In this document: piece by piece, positions 7,233 through 14,933 of the stretch | How positions within the stretch are numbered: the stretch's first letter is position 1 | Layout of the letters: each line of letters begins with the position of its first letter | NCBI GenBank assembly: GCA_900770395.1 | Contig: CAAGKM010000022.1 | Span: 1-22,737, forward strand | Direction: 5' to 3' | DNA length: 22,737 nt | Origin: an uncultured Prevotella sp. | GTDB taxonomy: Bacteria > Bacteroidota > Bacteroidia > Bacteroidales > Bacteroidaceae | Program-made: the position numbers and the translations under genes | The notes under the pieces: model-generated | Seen by the model: the letters and a program-made list of their open reading frames with translations, nothing else | Told to the model about the DNA's origin: nothing | Database searches by the model: none

Positions 7233-8254
7233 GCCACCGGTTACTCAACATCCTGCTTGCAGCAGCCATCATTGTGCTGTTTGCCGTCAACCTGGTCTAC
7301 GGAAGCGTGAATATCCCGATAGATCAGGTATTGTCGGTTATTACGGGCAACGGCGCCGACAAAGCCAGTTGGGAGTTTATCGTCATGCAGTCGCGCCTGC
7401 CGCAGGCGGTGACGGCAATGTTCTGCGGAGCGTCATTAGCGGCGTCGGGACTGATGCTGCAAACCTATTTCAACAATCCATTGGCAGGACCGTCAATCTT
7501 AGGCATCACCAACGGCGCATCGCTTGGCGTGGCGATAGTGATGCTGGTCACAGGAGGAATGATAGGCTCGGTGACCACGGGCAACTCCGACATGCACCTC
7601 ACGGGCTATCTCGCCATCGTGGTGGCAGCCTTTGCCGGAGCAATGGCAATCATCATGCTGTTGCTCGCGGTCACGCGGTTTATCAAGAACAGCCTTGCCA
7701 TCCTCATCATCGGAATCATGGTGGGCTACCTCACCTCATCGGTGGTGTCGCTCTGCAATTTCTTCGCCTCAGCCGACAATGTGCACAGCTACGTGAACTG
7801 GGGCATGGGCAGCTTCAGCAACGTGAACCTCAGTCAGCTGCCAATATTCTGCACTTGCTGCATCGTGGGACTCATTATAGCCATCTCGCTCATCAAACCG
7901 CTCAACGCAATGCTCCTTGGCGAGAACTACGCCATCAACCTGGGCTTCAACATACGCAACATGAGAATGCTCATACTCCTCTCCACGGGAATACTCACGG
8001 CTGTTACGACAGCCTTCTGCGGGCCCGTGGCATTTATAGGCTTGGCGGTGCCCCACATCGCAAGGCTGCTCACACACGAGGCTGACCACAAGGTGCTGCT
8101 GCCTGCCACAATTCTCAGCGGAGCGGCAATAGCATTGGCATGCAACATCATCTGCGCACTGCCGCCAAACATGATAATTCCGCTGAATGCAGTGACTCCG
8201 ATATTCGGAGCACCAGTGATAATTTATATCATTGTGAAAAAGAGGGTGAATTAG
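7229..8254 (+). CDS. btuC: Corrinoid ABC transporter permease BtuC (FecCD family)
   Basis: 341 residues, a normal length for the FecCD family, with about nine to ten hydrophobic helices. Family signatures include 'RLPQAVTAMFCGASLAASGLMLQTYFNNPLA' near residues 55-85 and 'CGPVAFIGLAVPHIARLL' in the C-terminal third, the loop that contacts the ATPase. It forms the inner-membrane channel with BtuF and BtuD. The start overlaps the btuF stop by 4 bp. Its ATPase partner is not next to it but is encoded about 6.7 kb downstream at 14934, at the end of the operon. Confidence 0.9.
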   Translation: MSHRLLNILLAAAIIVLFAVNLVYGSVNIPIDQVLSVITGNGADKASWEFIVMQSRLPQAVTAMFCGASLAASGLMLQTYFNNPLAGPSILGITNGASLGVAIVMLVTGGMIGSVTTGNSDMHLTGYLAIVVAAFAGAMAIIMLLLAVTRFIKNSLAILIIGIMVGYLTSSVVSLCNFFASADNVHSYVNWGMGSFSNVNLSQLPIFCTCCIVGLIIAISLIKPLNAMLLGENYAINLGFNIRNMRMLILLSTGILTAVTTAFCGPVAFIGLAVPHIARLLTHEADHKVLLPATILSGAAIALACNIICALPPNMIIPLNAVTPIFGAPVIIYIIVKKRVN

Positions 8255-8269
8255 GAATAGGGCGAATTT

Positions 8270-8296
8270 GCCCAATAAGCCATATAAGCCCAATAG
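8270..8296 (+). repeat. Three 9-nt repeat units between btuC and the HAD gene
   Basis: Units gcccaataa, gccatataa and gcccaatag follow one another in the 71-bp gap between btuC and the HAD gene. The unit gcccaatag recurs exactly inside cobQ at 12822-12830, so the gap and the cobQ insert share one repeat family. No promoter is seen in this gap. Confidence 0.7.
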
Positions 8297-8325
8297 GAAA
8301 TACAACTACAATCACTGACGAGATA

Positions 8326-9030
8326 ATGAAGTACAACGACATTTTCATTGATTTTGACGACACGCTCTACGCCACGCACGACAACTCGTCGATAGCGCTG
8401 CGCGAGACTTACGACCTGTTCCACTGGGAGCGTTATTTTGATAATCCAGAAGTGTTTCTCAGCTGCTTCTGGGCCACAAACGTGGAACTTTGGAGCCAGT
8501 ACACCCGTGGAGAAATCACGCGAGAGTATCTGATGGAGCAGCGCTTCATGCGCCCGCTGAGCCTTGCCCCGGGACTTAGCGCCGACAGCGACTACTGCCG
8601 CGAGGTGAGCGACCGTTTTCTGGAGTTTTGCTCCAGAAAGCCCGGAGTGATAGACGGCGCTCACGAGCTGATGCGCCACCTCAAGGCAAGGGGCTACCGC
8701 ACCCACATCTGCAGCAACGGATTTCACGAGGTGCAGTACAAGAAGTTGGCGGTATCCAACATGACACAGTATTTCGACACCGTCATCCTGAGCGAGGACG
8801 CCGGAGCTCCGAAGCCCTCACCCGTGTTCTTCGACTATGCGCTGAGGACCACGGGCGCCAAGCGCGAAACAACGATAATGATAGGCGACAACTATGTGAC
8901 CGACATTGAGGGAGCTATGAACTCAGGGCTCGACACCATCCTTTTCAGGCGCTGGGAAAAAGACTTTGTGCCCCCACGGCAAGTAACCCATGTGGTGAAC
9001 ACACTCGCCGAAATAATGGAGATATTATGA
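8326..9030 (+). CDS. HAD-superfamily phosphatase (YjjG-like), candidate alpha-ribazole-phosphate phosphatase
   Basis: 234 residues from ATG 8326; the frame is open further upstream, but that part only translates btuC antiframe and repeat sequence. All HAD motifs are present: DFDDT (Asp9, Asp11), Ser130 in 'ICSNGF', Lys163 in 'GAPKPSP', and GDNYVTD (Asp188, Asp193). The overall pattern (IDFDDTLYAT…) fits the YjjG/YfnB nucleotidase group with a helical cap. It overlaps cobU by 4 bp (ATGA) and lies in the B12 operon, which otherwise lacks CobC, the alpha-ribazole phosphatase. It may therefore fill that step. That role is inferred from context; general nucleotide house-cleaning is the alternative. 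Confidence 0.82.
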   Translation: MKYNDIFIDFDDTLYATHDNSSIALRETYDLFHWERYFDNPEVFLSCFWATNVELWSQYTRGEITREYLMEQRFMRPLSLAPGLSADSDYCREVSDRFLEFCSRKPGVIDGAHELMRHLKARGYRTHICSNGFHEVQYKKLAVSNMTQYFDTVILSEDAGAPKPSPVFFDYALRTTGAKRETTIMIGDNYVTDIEGAMNSGLDTILFRRWEKDFVPPRQVTHVVNTLAEIMEIL

Positions 9031-9638
9031 AAAAGATAATACTTATCACCGGGGGACAGAGGTCGGGCAAAAGCACATACGCCGAGAAGCTCGCATTAGA
9101 GTTATCAGATAATCCCGTGTATATCGCCACCGCACATATTTGGGACGAGGAGTTCCGTGAACGTGTGCGCAGGCATCAGGAGCGCAGAGGTCCACAATGG
9201 ACAAACATAGAGGAGGAGCGGCAACTGAGCCGCCACGATGTCAGTGGGCGTGTGGCGCTCATCGACTGCTGCACGCTGTGGGCAACAAACTACTTCTACG
9301 ACAGTGCATGCGAAAACGATACGTTTAGAGATGAAAACGATACGTTTAGCAATGAAAACGATACGTTTAGCAATGAAAACGATACGTTTAGCAATGGAAA
9401 CGATACGTTTATCGACGTGAATGCAACACTCAGCGCACTGAAAGCAGAGTTTGACCGCTTCACCTCGCAGGATGCAACATTTATCTTCGTCACCAACGAG
9501 ATAGGGCTGGGCGGAACAAGCACCAACGCCGTGCAGCGACGGTTTACCGACCTGCTGGGCTGGCTAAACCAGTATATCGCAGCCCGTGCCGACGAGGTGG
9601 TGATGATGATTTCGGGACTCAATATAAAAATAAAATAG
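9027..9638 (+). CDS. cobU: Adenosylcobinamide kinase / adenosylcobinamide-phosphate guanylyltransferase
   Basis: 203 residues. It phosphorylates adenosylcobinamide and attaches GMP to give adenosylcobinamide-GDP, in the cytoplasm. The Walker A loop is GGQRSGKS (residues 9-16). His50 in 'RVRRHQERRG' corresponds by alignment from memory to the guanylylated His of Salmonella CobU, and 'FIFVTNEIGLGG' and 'RADEVVMMISGLNIKIK' are the usual C-terminal blocks. Residues 96-130 are an insert of five 7-residue units (ENDTFSN type) encoded by a 21-nt tandem repeat. Without it the protein is about 168 residues; with it, 203, against about 181 in Salmonella. The insert falls in the variable loop after 'WATNYFYDSAC'. 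The stop is 2 bp before cobT. Confidence 0.92.
   Translation: MKKIILITGGQRSGKSTYAEKLALELSDNPVYIATAHIWDEEFRERVRRHQERRGPQWTNIEEERQLSRHDVSGRVALIDCCTLWATNYFYDSACENDTFRDENDTFSNENDTFSNENDTFSNGNDTFIDVNATLSALKAEFDRFTSQDATFIFVTNEIGLGGTSTNAVQRRFTDLLGWLNQYIAARADEVVMMISGLNIKIK
9312..9416 (+). repeat. Five 21-nt tandem repeats inside cobU
   Basis: Units start at 9312, 9333, 9354, 9375 and 9396 with consensus gaaaacgatacgtttagcaa plus t. Units 2, 3 and 4 are identical. The core AAACG-AT-ACGTTT is nearly palindromic. At 21 nt the array keeps the cobU frame and encodes ENDTFRD, three ENDTFSN and GNDTFID. Confidence 0.95.
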
Positions 9639-9640
9639 CA

Positions 9641-10714
9641 ATGATTACAAAACAACAGATACAGGACAAAATTGACAATCTGAACAAGCCGAAAGGCTCG
9701 CTGGGGCGACTGGAATCGCTCGCCATGCAGATTTGTATGATACAAGAAACATTGGAGCCTCGGCTCACAAATCCCTGCCACGTGCTTTTCGGTGCCGACC
9801 ACGGCATTGAGCGCGAGGGAGTGTCGGTGTCGCCGCGCGAGGTCACGTGGCAGCAGATGATAAACTACGGCAAGGGAGGCGGCGGAGTGAACATGTTCTG
9901 CCGCCAGCACGGTTTTAAGCTGCGCGTGGTGGACGTGGGAGTGGACTACGACTTCTCCCCTGAGCTCTATCCCCACATCATCGGCCGCAAGATAGCCTAT
10001 GGCACTAAGAACTTCCTGCACGAAGCCGCCATGAGCGAAGAAAAATGGAATAAGGCTCTCGCCGTGGGCGCGGAAATGGTGGACGAGTGCCATGCCGAAG
10101 GCTGCAACATCATCAGCTTCGGCGAGATGGGCATAGGAAACACCTCGCCGTCGAGCGTGCTCATGCACCTGCTCTTGGATATTCCGCTGGAAAAATGCGT
10201 GGGCGCAGGCAGCGGTCTCAACAATGAGGGTGTGCGCCACAAATACGAAGTGCTGAAAGCAGCGGTCGATAATTTTTTAATGCATAATGCACAATGCATA
10301 ATGCATAATTGTTCATCGGCGCAGCAAAACAGCTCAACACTCCTCACTCCTCACTCCACACTCCTGAGATACTTCTGCGGCTTTGAGATGGCTGCCGCTA
10401 TTGGAGGAATGCTCCGCGCAGCCGAGCACAAAATGGTGATTCTCGTCGACGGATTCATCATGACCGCCTGCATGCTGGCGGCATCGCGCATCGACGGCGG
10501 CGTGACGGACTGCGCCGTGTTCGGACACTGCGGCGACGAGGGCGGCCACAAGATGATGCTCGACGCCATGGGAGCCGCGCCCTTGCTAAGCTTAGGGCTG
10601 CGACTGGGAGAGGGAACGGGAGCCATCTGCGCCTATCCCATAGTGCAGTCGGCTGTGAATATGATAAACGAAATGGACAACTTCAGTCATGCAAACATTA
10701 CAAAATACTTTTAA
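9641..10714 (+). CDS. cobT: Nicotinate-nucleotide:dimethylbenzimidazole phosphoribosyltransferase
   Basis: 357 residues. It makes alpha-ribazole-5'-phosphate from nicotinate mononucleotide and the lower-ligand base. Recognisable blocks: 'NKPKGSLGRLESLA' near the N-terminus, 'FGADHGIEREGVS', 'GEMGIGNTSPSS', 'GLNNEGVRHK' and 'LGEGTGA', whose Glu324 corresponds to the catalytic Glu of Salmonella CobT. Residues about 212-242 are a non-conserved insert encoded by two short tandem repeats, placed between the helix 'KYEVLKAAVDNFL' and 'LRYFCGFEMAAAIGGML', where relatives have only a short turn. The frame and active site are intact, so it is probably functional. Its 3' end overlaps cobS by 26 bp. Confidence 0.93.
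   Translation: MITKQQIQDKIDNLNKPKGSLGRLESLAMQICMIQETLEPRLTNPCHVLFGADHGIEREGVSVSPREVTWQQMINYGKGGGGVNMFCRQHGFKLRVVDVGVDYDFSPELYPHIIGRKIAYGTKNFLHEAAMSEEKWNKALAVGAEMVDECHAEGCNIISFGEMGIGNTSPSSVLMHLLLDIPLEKCVGAGSGLNNEGVRHKYEVLKAAVDNFLMHNAQCIMHNCSSAQQNSSTLLTPHSTLLRYFCGFEMAAAIGGMLRAAEHKMVILVDGFIMTACMLAASRIDGGVTDCAVFGHCGDEGGHKMMLDAMGAAPLLSLGLRLGEGTGAICAYPIVQSAVNMINEMDNFSHANITKYF
10278..10365 (+). repeat. Two heptamer repeat blocks inserted in cobT
   Basis: Block one (10278-10310) is made of 7-nt units of the form taatgca/caatgca. Block two (10337-10365) is made of 7-nt units actcctc/actccac. A 26-nt non-repeat stretch separates them. The whole insert stays in the cobT reading frame and encodes about 30 residues rich in Asn, His, Ser and Thr. 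Confidence 0.85.
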
Positions 10715-11486
10715 GTGCATTTTAGCAGCCTTTATATTCTTCACACGAATACCTTTTTGGCGCATTGCAAACGTGGAGAAGAGATATTTTGAGCGGATAA
10801 TACCGTTCTGGCCGCTCGTGGGCTGGCTCACGGGAGGCGTTATGACAATGACAATCCTGGCGGCAAACAGTGCCGGACTGTCTGTAGGAACAGGTGTCAT
10901 GCTGGCTCTGATAAGCAGGGTCCTTGTCACCGGGGCACTGCACGAGGACGGTTTTGCCGACTTCTGCGACGGTTTTGGCGGAGGCACCTCGCGGCAGCGC
11001 ACGCTTGACATAATGAAAGACTCGCACATAGGCACATACGGTGTGCTGGGACTGGTGCTCTACTATATGCTGATCTGGAATCAGCTGTCGGTACTTTTCA
11101 ACATGCGCCTGACTCCGTTTATGTTTATTGCCGCCGATGCCGCCTGCAAGTACATCAGCAGCCAGATAACCATCTTCCTGCCCTATGCGAGAAAGGAATA
11201 CGAGGCAAAAAGCTACACAATATATGCCGAATCCACTGCCGCCGAACGGATTGCAGGCATGGTTTTTGGACTGTTGCCCATCACGGCACTATGGTGCTTC
11301 CTGGATACTGGCTTCAGTTACACTACACTGCTCACCCTGCTGTTTTTCCCTGCCGCCGCAGCCTTCATTCTGTTCTCTTTTATGCGTCGCCGCATAGGAG
11401 GCTACACCGGCGACTGCTGCGGAGCCACGTTTATAATAACCGAAACCGTATTCTACTTTACACTCTTTTTAATTCTTAAACCATAG
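10689..11486 (+). CDS. cobS: Adenosylcobinamide-GDP ribazoletransferase (cobalamin synthase)
   Basis: 265 residues, an integral membrane enzyme that joins adenosylcobinamide-GDP to alpha-ribazole(-phosphate), the last condensation step. The acidic block 'TGALHEDGFADFCDGFGGG' near residues 77-95 and the C-terminal 'RRIGGYTGDCCGATFIITE' are diagnostic; the Asp residues bind metal. There are about six hydrophobic segments. The start at 10689 lies 26 bp inside cobT; 'FIFFTRIPFW' near residue 15 matches the usual CobS N-terminus, which supports this start. cobQ follows 2 bp after the stop. Confidence 0.93.
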   Translation: MQTLQNTFKCILAAFIFFTRIPFWRIANVEKRYFERIIPFWPLVGWLTGGVMTMTILAANSAGLSVGTGVMLALISRVLVTGALHEDGFADFCDGFGGGTSRQRTLDIMKDSHIGTYGVLGLVLYYMLIWNQLSVLFNMRLTPFMFIAADAACKYISSQITIFLPYARKEYEAKSYTIYAESTAAERIAGMVFGLLPITALWCFLDTGFSYTTLLTLLFFPAAAAFILFSFMRRRIGGYTGDCCGATFIITETVFYFTLFLILKP

Positions 11487-11488
11487 TA

Positions 11489-12958
11489 ATGAAGAACTCC
11501 ACACTTCGCCCTCTCCTGATTGCCGGAACTGGCAGCGACGTAGGCAAGAGCGTGATTGCCGCCGCGATATGCCGGATTCTCGTGCAGGACGGCTATCACC
11601 CTGCTCCGTTCAAGGCACAGAACATGGCGCTCAACTCCTTTGCCACGCTCGACGGACTGGAGATAGGCCGCGCGCAGGCGGTGCAGGCGGAGGCATGCCG
11701 GCTTGCTCCACACACCGACATGAATCCGCTGCTGCTCAAGCCGTGCTCCGACTGCACCACGCAGGTGGTGCTCAACGGAAGTCCCATAGGCAACCGCTCG
11801 GCTTACGAGTATTTCCGCAAGGAAGGGCGCGAGGAACTGCGCCGGCAGGTACATGCCGCCTACGACCGCCTTTCGGCGCGCTACAACCCGATAGTGATGG
11901 AGGGCGCTGGCAGCATCTCGGAGATGAACCTCATGGAAACCGACCTCGTGAACATGCCCATGGCGCGCTATGCCGATGCCGACGTGATTCTCGTTGCCGA
12001 CATCGACCGCGGCGGCGTGTTTGCATCGTGCTACGGCAGCATCATGCTCCAGACTCCCGACGACCGCCGGCGCATAAAGGGCATAATAATCAACAAGTTC
12101 AGGGGCGACATCCGCCTGTTTGAGGATGGCCGCAAGATGATTGAGGAGCTGTGCGGAGTGCCCGTGTTGGGAGTGGTGCCGATGTTCCGCGACATCGCCA
12201 TCGACGAGGAGGACAGCGTGCAGCTCCAGCAAAAACAACGCTCGCCCGTGGAGGGAAAGATGAACGTGGCGGTGGTGCTGCTGCGCCACATGAGCAACTT
12301 CACCGACTTCAGTCCGCTGGAGCGCGACAGCCGCATAAACCTGTTCTACACCGACCGCCCCGACGACATGGAGCAAGCCGACATCATAATACTGCCGGGC
12401 ACTAAATCCACGCTCGACAACCTCTATCTGCTGCGCCGCAACGGCATGGCGCAGGCAATCCTGAAGGCTCACGCCGGCGGCAAGACCGTCATAGGAATCT
12501 GCGGCGGCTACCAGATGATGGGAACAACCGTGAGCGACCCCGACGGCATAGAGGGCGGCTGCGAGTGTATGCCCGGATTAGGGCTCATCGCCATGCACAC
12601 CACAATGAAGGCGGAGAAAACCACGCGGCAGGTGGAGTTCACATTCAACGGCGCGCGCTGCAAGGGCTACGAGATACATCAGGGAGTGAGCACGGCAACG
12701 GAGCAGGTGACGATGGCGGGCAACTGCATCGGCACCTACATCCACGGATTCTTCGACAATCCCGCGGTAGTGGAGTTTTTAATTGGGAAAATGGGGGCAA
12801 TGGGGCATATTAGCCCTATTAGCCCAATAGGCCCCATCACCCCAATAGCTCAAATAGATGCCTTCAAGGACAAGCAATACGACCTTCTTGCCGACCACCT
12901 GCGCCGCCACATCGACATGGACAGACTTTACGAAATAATGACACGAAGCAATGATTAA
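11489..12958 (+). CDS. cobQ: Cobyric acid synthase (glutamine-hydrolysing)
   Basis: 489 residues. It amidates adenosylcobyrinic acid a,c-diamide at four positions with glutamine and ATP to give adenosylcobyric acid. The N-terminal synthetase half has GTGSDVGKS (13-21) and 'PFKAQNMALNSFATLDGLEIGRAQAVQA'-type blocks (read in two parts). The C-terminal glutaminase half has nucleophile Cys338 in GICGGYQ and His419 in YIHGFFDN. Residues about 433-457 (GAMGHISPISPIGPITPI) are an insert encoded by 9-nt repeats, just before the final 'DLLADHLRRHIDMDRLYEIM' helices. Catalytic parts are untouched. The gene overlaps cobD by 8 bp. It implies use of early corrinoid intermediates, or ring synthesis encoded elsewhere. 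Confidence 0.94.
   Translation: MKNSTLRPLLIAGTGSDVGKSVIAAAICRILVQDGYHPAPFKAQNMALNSFATLDGLEIGRAQAVQAEACRLAPHTDMNPLLLKPCSDCTTQVVLNGSPIGNRSAYEYFRKEGREELRRQVHAAYDRLSARYNPIVMEGAGSISEMNLMETDLVNMPMARYADADVILVADIDRGGVFASCYGSIMLQTPDDRRRIKGIIINKFRGDIRLFEDGRKMIEELCGVPVLGVVPMFRDIAIDEEDSVQLQQKQRSPVEGKMNVAVVLLRHMSNFTDFSPLERDSRINLFYTDRPDDMEQADIIILPGTKSTLDNLYLLRRNGMAQAILKAHAGGKTVIGICGGYQMMGTTVSDPDGIEGGCECMPGLGLIAMHTTMKAEKTTRQVEFTFNGARCKGYEIHQGVSTATEQVTMAGNCIGTYIHGFFDNPAVVEFLIGKMGAMGHISPISPIGPITPIAQIDAFKDKQYDLLADHLRRHIDMDRLYEIMTRSND
12804..12848 (+). repeat. Five 9-nt repeat units inside cobQ
   Basis: Units ggcatatta, gccctatta, gcccaatag, gccccatca and ccccaatag run head to tail and encode a Ser/Gly/Thr-Pro-Ile triplet series. 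Upstream GGGG/ATGGGGC (12794-12807) is nearly complementary to GCCCCATCACCCC (12831-12843), so the array can fold. One unit is identical to that at 8288-8296. Confidence 0.9.
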
Positions 12959-13967
12959 CGGACACGGAGACGACATCAGCCGATACAGCGGCATAAGGAT
13001 AAACTTCAGCTCAAACGTCTACAGCCACTTCTGCCACGACGGGCTGAAGGCGTGGCTGGCAGCCACAATGGGCGACATCGTGAATTATCCCGAGCCCGAG
13101 CCTCTGGAAGCCGAGAGGACAATAGCCGAAGCCATCGGCGTGACTCCCCAGGAGGTGATGCTCACCAACGGAGCCACCGAGGCAATCTATCTCACGGCGC
13201 AGGCAACAGCCGGCTGCGCCACGGCAATAATGACTCCCACGTTTGCCGAGTATGCCGACGCCTGCCGCATGCACAATCACAAGATAAAGGCAATCACCTC
13301 CATTAACGATATTCCCGAAAACGCGCAGACCGCGTGGCTCTGCAATCCCAACAATCCCACGGGCACGGTGACGCCGCTGGAGCAGCTCACGGAGTGCATC
13401 AGCCGACACCCCGCCACGCTGTTTGTGGTGGATGCCAGCTACGCACCGTTTACCGCCGAGCCAACCCTATCGGCAAAAGAGGGCGCAGCGCTGCCCAACG
13501 TGCTCATGATTCACTCCATGACCAAGGCGTTTGCCGTGCCGGGGCTGCGGCTGGGCTACATCACGGGCAACGCCATATATATAAATAAGGTGAAGCGCTT
13601 CCGCCTGCCGTGGGCAGTGGGGACTGTGGCGCAAAACGCCTGCCGCTATCTCATGGCGCACAGAGGCGACTACAGGCTTCCCGTCACGGAGCTGATGCAG
13701 GAGCGCCGCCGCGTGGACATGGCTCTGGCTGCGCTCCCCGGCATAGAGGTGATGCCGTCGCAAAGCCACATCCTGCTGTGCCGCCGGACTGACGGGACAG
13801 CAGCGGAACTAAAGGAAACGCTGGCACGCAACCACGGCATCCTGATACGCGACGCGGCAAACTTCGAGGGGCTCGGCAGCGGGCATTTCCGCATAGCGGT
13901 GCAGACGGCAGAGGAAAACAATGAGCTGATAAGGGCGATAACTGAAATAACAACAGAAAAACGATAA
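12951..13967 (+). CDS. cobD: L-threonine-O-3-phosphate decarboxylase-like aminotransferase-fold enzyme
   Basis: 338 residues, a class I/II PLP-dependent enzyme. CobD makes (R)-1-amino-2-propanol O-2-phosphate, the linker between corrin ring and nucleotide loop. The N-terminal 'NGHGDDISRYSG' matches the HGGN-type start of CobD proteins. Further marks: 'LTNGATEAIYLTAQ', 'WLCNPNNPTGTV', 'FVVDASYAPF' and the PLP lysine Lys192 in 'HSMTKAFAVPGLRLGY'. A histidinol-phosphate aminotransferase is the main alternative from sequence alone, but the HGxx start and the position between cobQ and cbiB favour CobD. It overlaps cobQ by 8 bp and ends 3 bp before cbiB. No threonine kinase (PduX/BluE) is seen in the window. 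Confidence 0.88.
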   Translation: MINGHGDDISRYSGIRINFSSNVYSHFCHDGLKAWLAATMGDIVNYPEPEPLEAERTIAEAIGVTPQEVMLTNGATEAIYLTAQATAGCATAIMTPTFAEYADACRMHNHKIKAITSINDIPENAQTAWLCNPNNPTGTVTPLEQLTECISRHPATLFVVDASYAPFTAEPTLSAKEGAALPNVLMIHSMTKAFAVPGLRLGYITGNAIYINKVKRFRLPWAVGTVAQNACRYLMAHRGDYRLPVTELMQERRRVDMALAALPGIEVMPSQSHILLCRRTDGTAAELKETLARNHGILIRDAANFEGLGSGHFRIAVQTAEENNELIRAITEITTEKR

Positions 13968-13970
13968 ACG

Positions 13971-14900
13971 ATGACAGAACTGATATTGGGATGGACTCTC
14001 GACCTCGTGTTTGGCGACCCTGCGCGCCTGCCCCACCCCGTCGTGGCGTTCGGCAAATGGATTGCCATGCTGGAGCGCAGGCTAAACAAGGGCAGCCGCA
14101 GACGGGCAAAGGGCGCAGCTGTTGCAGTGGTGAGCATCACCCTGACTTTTGGCATAACATACGCCATACTGAATGTCTCAGGCATTATTTCGGGCATATT
14201 AAGTGTGGTGCTCATCTTCTTCTGCCTTGCCGGCACCACCCTGCGCCGTGAGGTGCGCATGGTGTTCGCAGCCCTCGACCGCAGTCTGGACGAGGGCCGC
14301 CGTCAGGTGAGCCGCATCGTGGGCAGAGAGACCAGCGCACTGTCGGCGCAGGAGGTGCGCACGGCAGCTCTTGAAACTCTCGCCGAAAATCTCTCCGACG
14401 GCGTGGTGGCACCGCTGTTCTGGCTGTGCCTTCTCGGCGTGCCGGGCATGATGGCTTACAAGATGGTGAACACGCTCGACTCGATGATAGGCTACCGCAA
14501 CGAGCGATACAAGGACTTCGGCTGCTGGGCAGCACATATCGACGACATCGCCAACTGGCTGCCTGCGCGAATCACAGCGGCAGCCATCGTCATGGCAGGC
14601 TGGGCGTATTTGGCATTAAAAGGGCGGCGCAGAAGCCTTGCAGGGCTTGCGGCATTTGTGATGTCAAACGGTCCGCGCCACGCATCCCCCAACAGCGGAT
14701 GGCCCGAGGCTGCGCTCGCCGCAACGCTCGACTGCCGCTTTGGCGGTCCGCACCTCTACTTCGGGCAGATGGTGGAAAAGCCCTTCATAGGCAGCAACCC
14801 GCGCGCCCTGTCAACGAGCGACATGACCGTGAGCCTGCGCATCTGCATGGCGGCTGAGACTTTGTGCGTGGCGGCGGCAATGCTCATACTATATATATAA
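13971..14900 (+). CDS. cbiB: Adenosylcobinamide-phosphate synthase CbiB
   Basis: 309 residues, a membrane protein that joins aminopropanol phosphate to adenosylcobyric acid. Family blocks: 'DLVFGDPARLPHPVVAFGKWI' spans residues 10-30, 'ALETLAENLSDGVVAPLFW' about 125-145, 'VNTLDSMIGYRNERYKDFGCWAAHIDDIANWLPAR' about 165-200 (quoted here in outline only), and 'MSNGPRHASPNSGWPEAALA' near 225. Hydrophobic helices lie at about 45-90 and at the C-terminus. Length is normal. It is translationally close to cobD (3 bp) and 33 bp before btuD. Confidence 0.92.
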   Translation: MTELILGWTLDLVFGDPARLPHPVVAFGKWIAMLERRLNKGSRRRAKGAAVAVVSITLTFGITYAILNVSGIISGILSVVLIFFCLAGTTLRREVRMVFAALDRSLDEGRRQVSRIVGRETSALSAQEVRTAALETLAENLSDGVVAPLFWLCLLGVPGMMAYKMVNTLDSMIGYRNERYKDFGCWAAHIDDIANWLPARITAAAIVMAGWAYLALKGRRRSLAGLAAFVMSNGPRHASPNSGWPEAALAATLDCRFGGPHLYFGQMVEKPFIGSNPRALSTSDMTVSLRICMAAETLCVAAAMLILYI

Positions 14901-14933
14901 TAAGGTGTAAAGACAAAAAGAATTTTATAAGCG

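Noticed and set aside
8140..8325. Longer N-terminus for the HAD phosphatase
   Set aside because: The extension overlaps the end of btuC in another frame and then translates the 9-nt repeat; the HAD motif begins normally nine residues after ATG 8326.
9312..9416. 21-nt repeats as replication iterons or a CRISPR array
   Set aside because: They lie inside an intact cobU frame, have no spacers, and no replication gene is nearby.
9296..10240. 314-residue minus-strand open frame opposite cobU and cobT
   Set aside because: It is antisense to two conserved genes; its repetitive N-S-F-type text is only the reverse of the cobU array.
11453..12472. 339-residue minus-strand open frame opposite cobQ
   Set aside because: It is antisense to an unmistakable cobQ gene, His- and Ala-rich as expected for a GC-rich shadow frame, with no domain signature.
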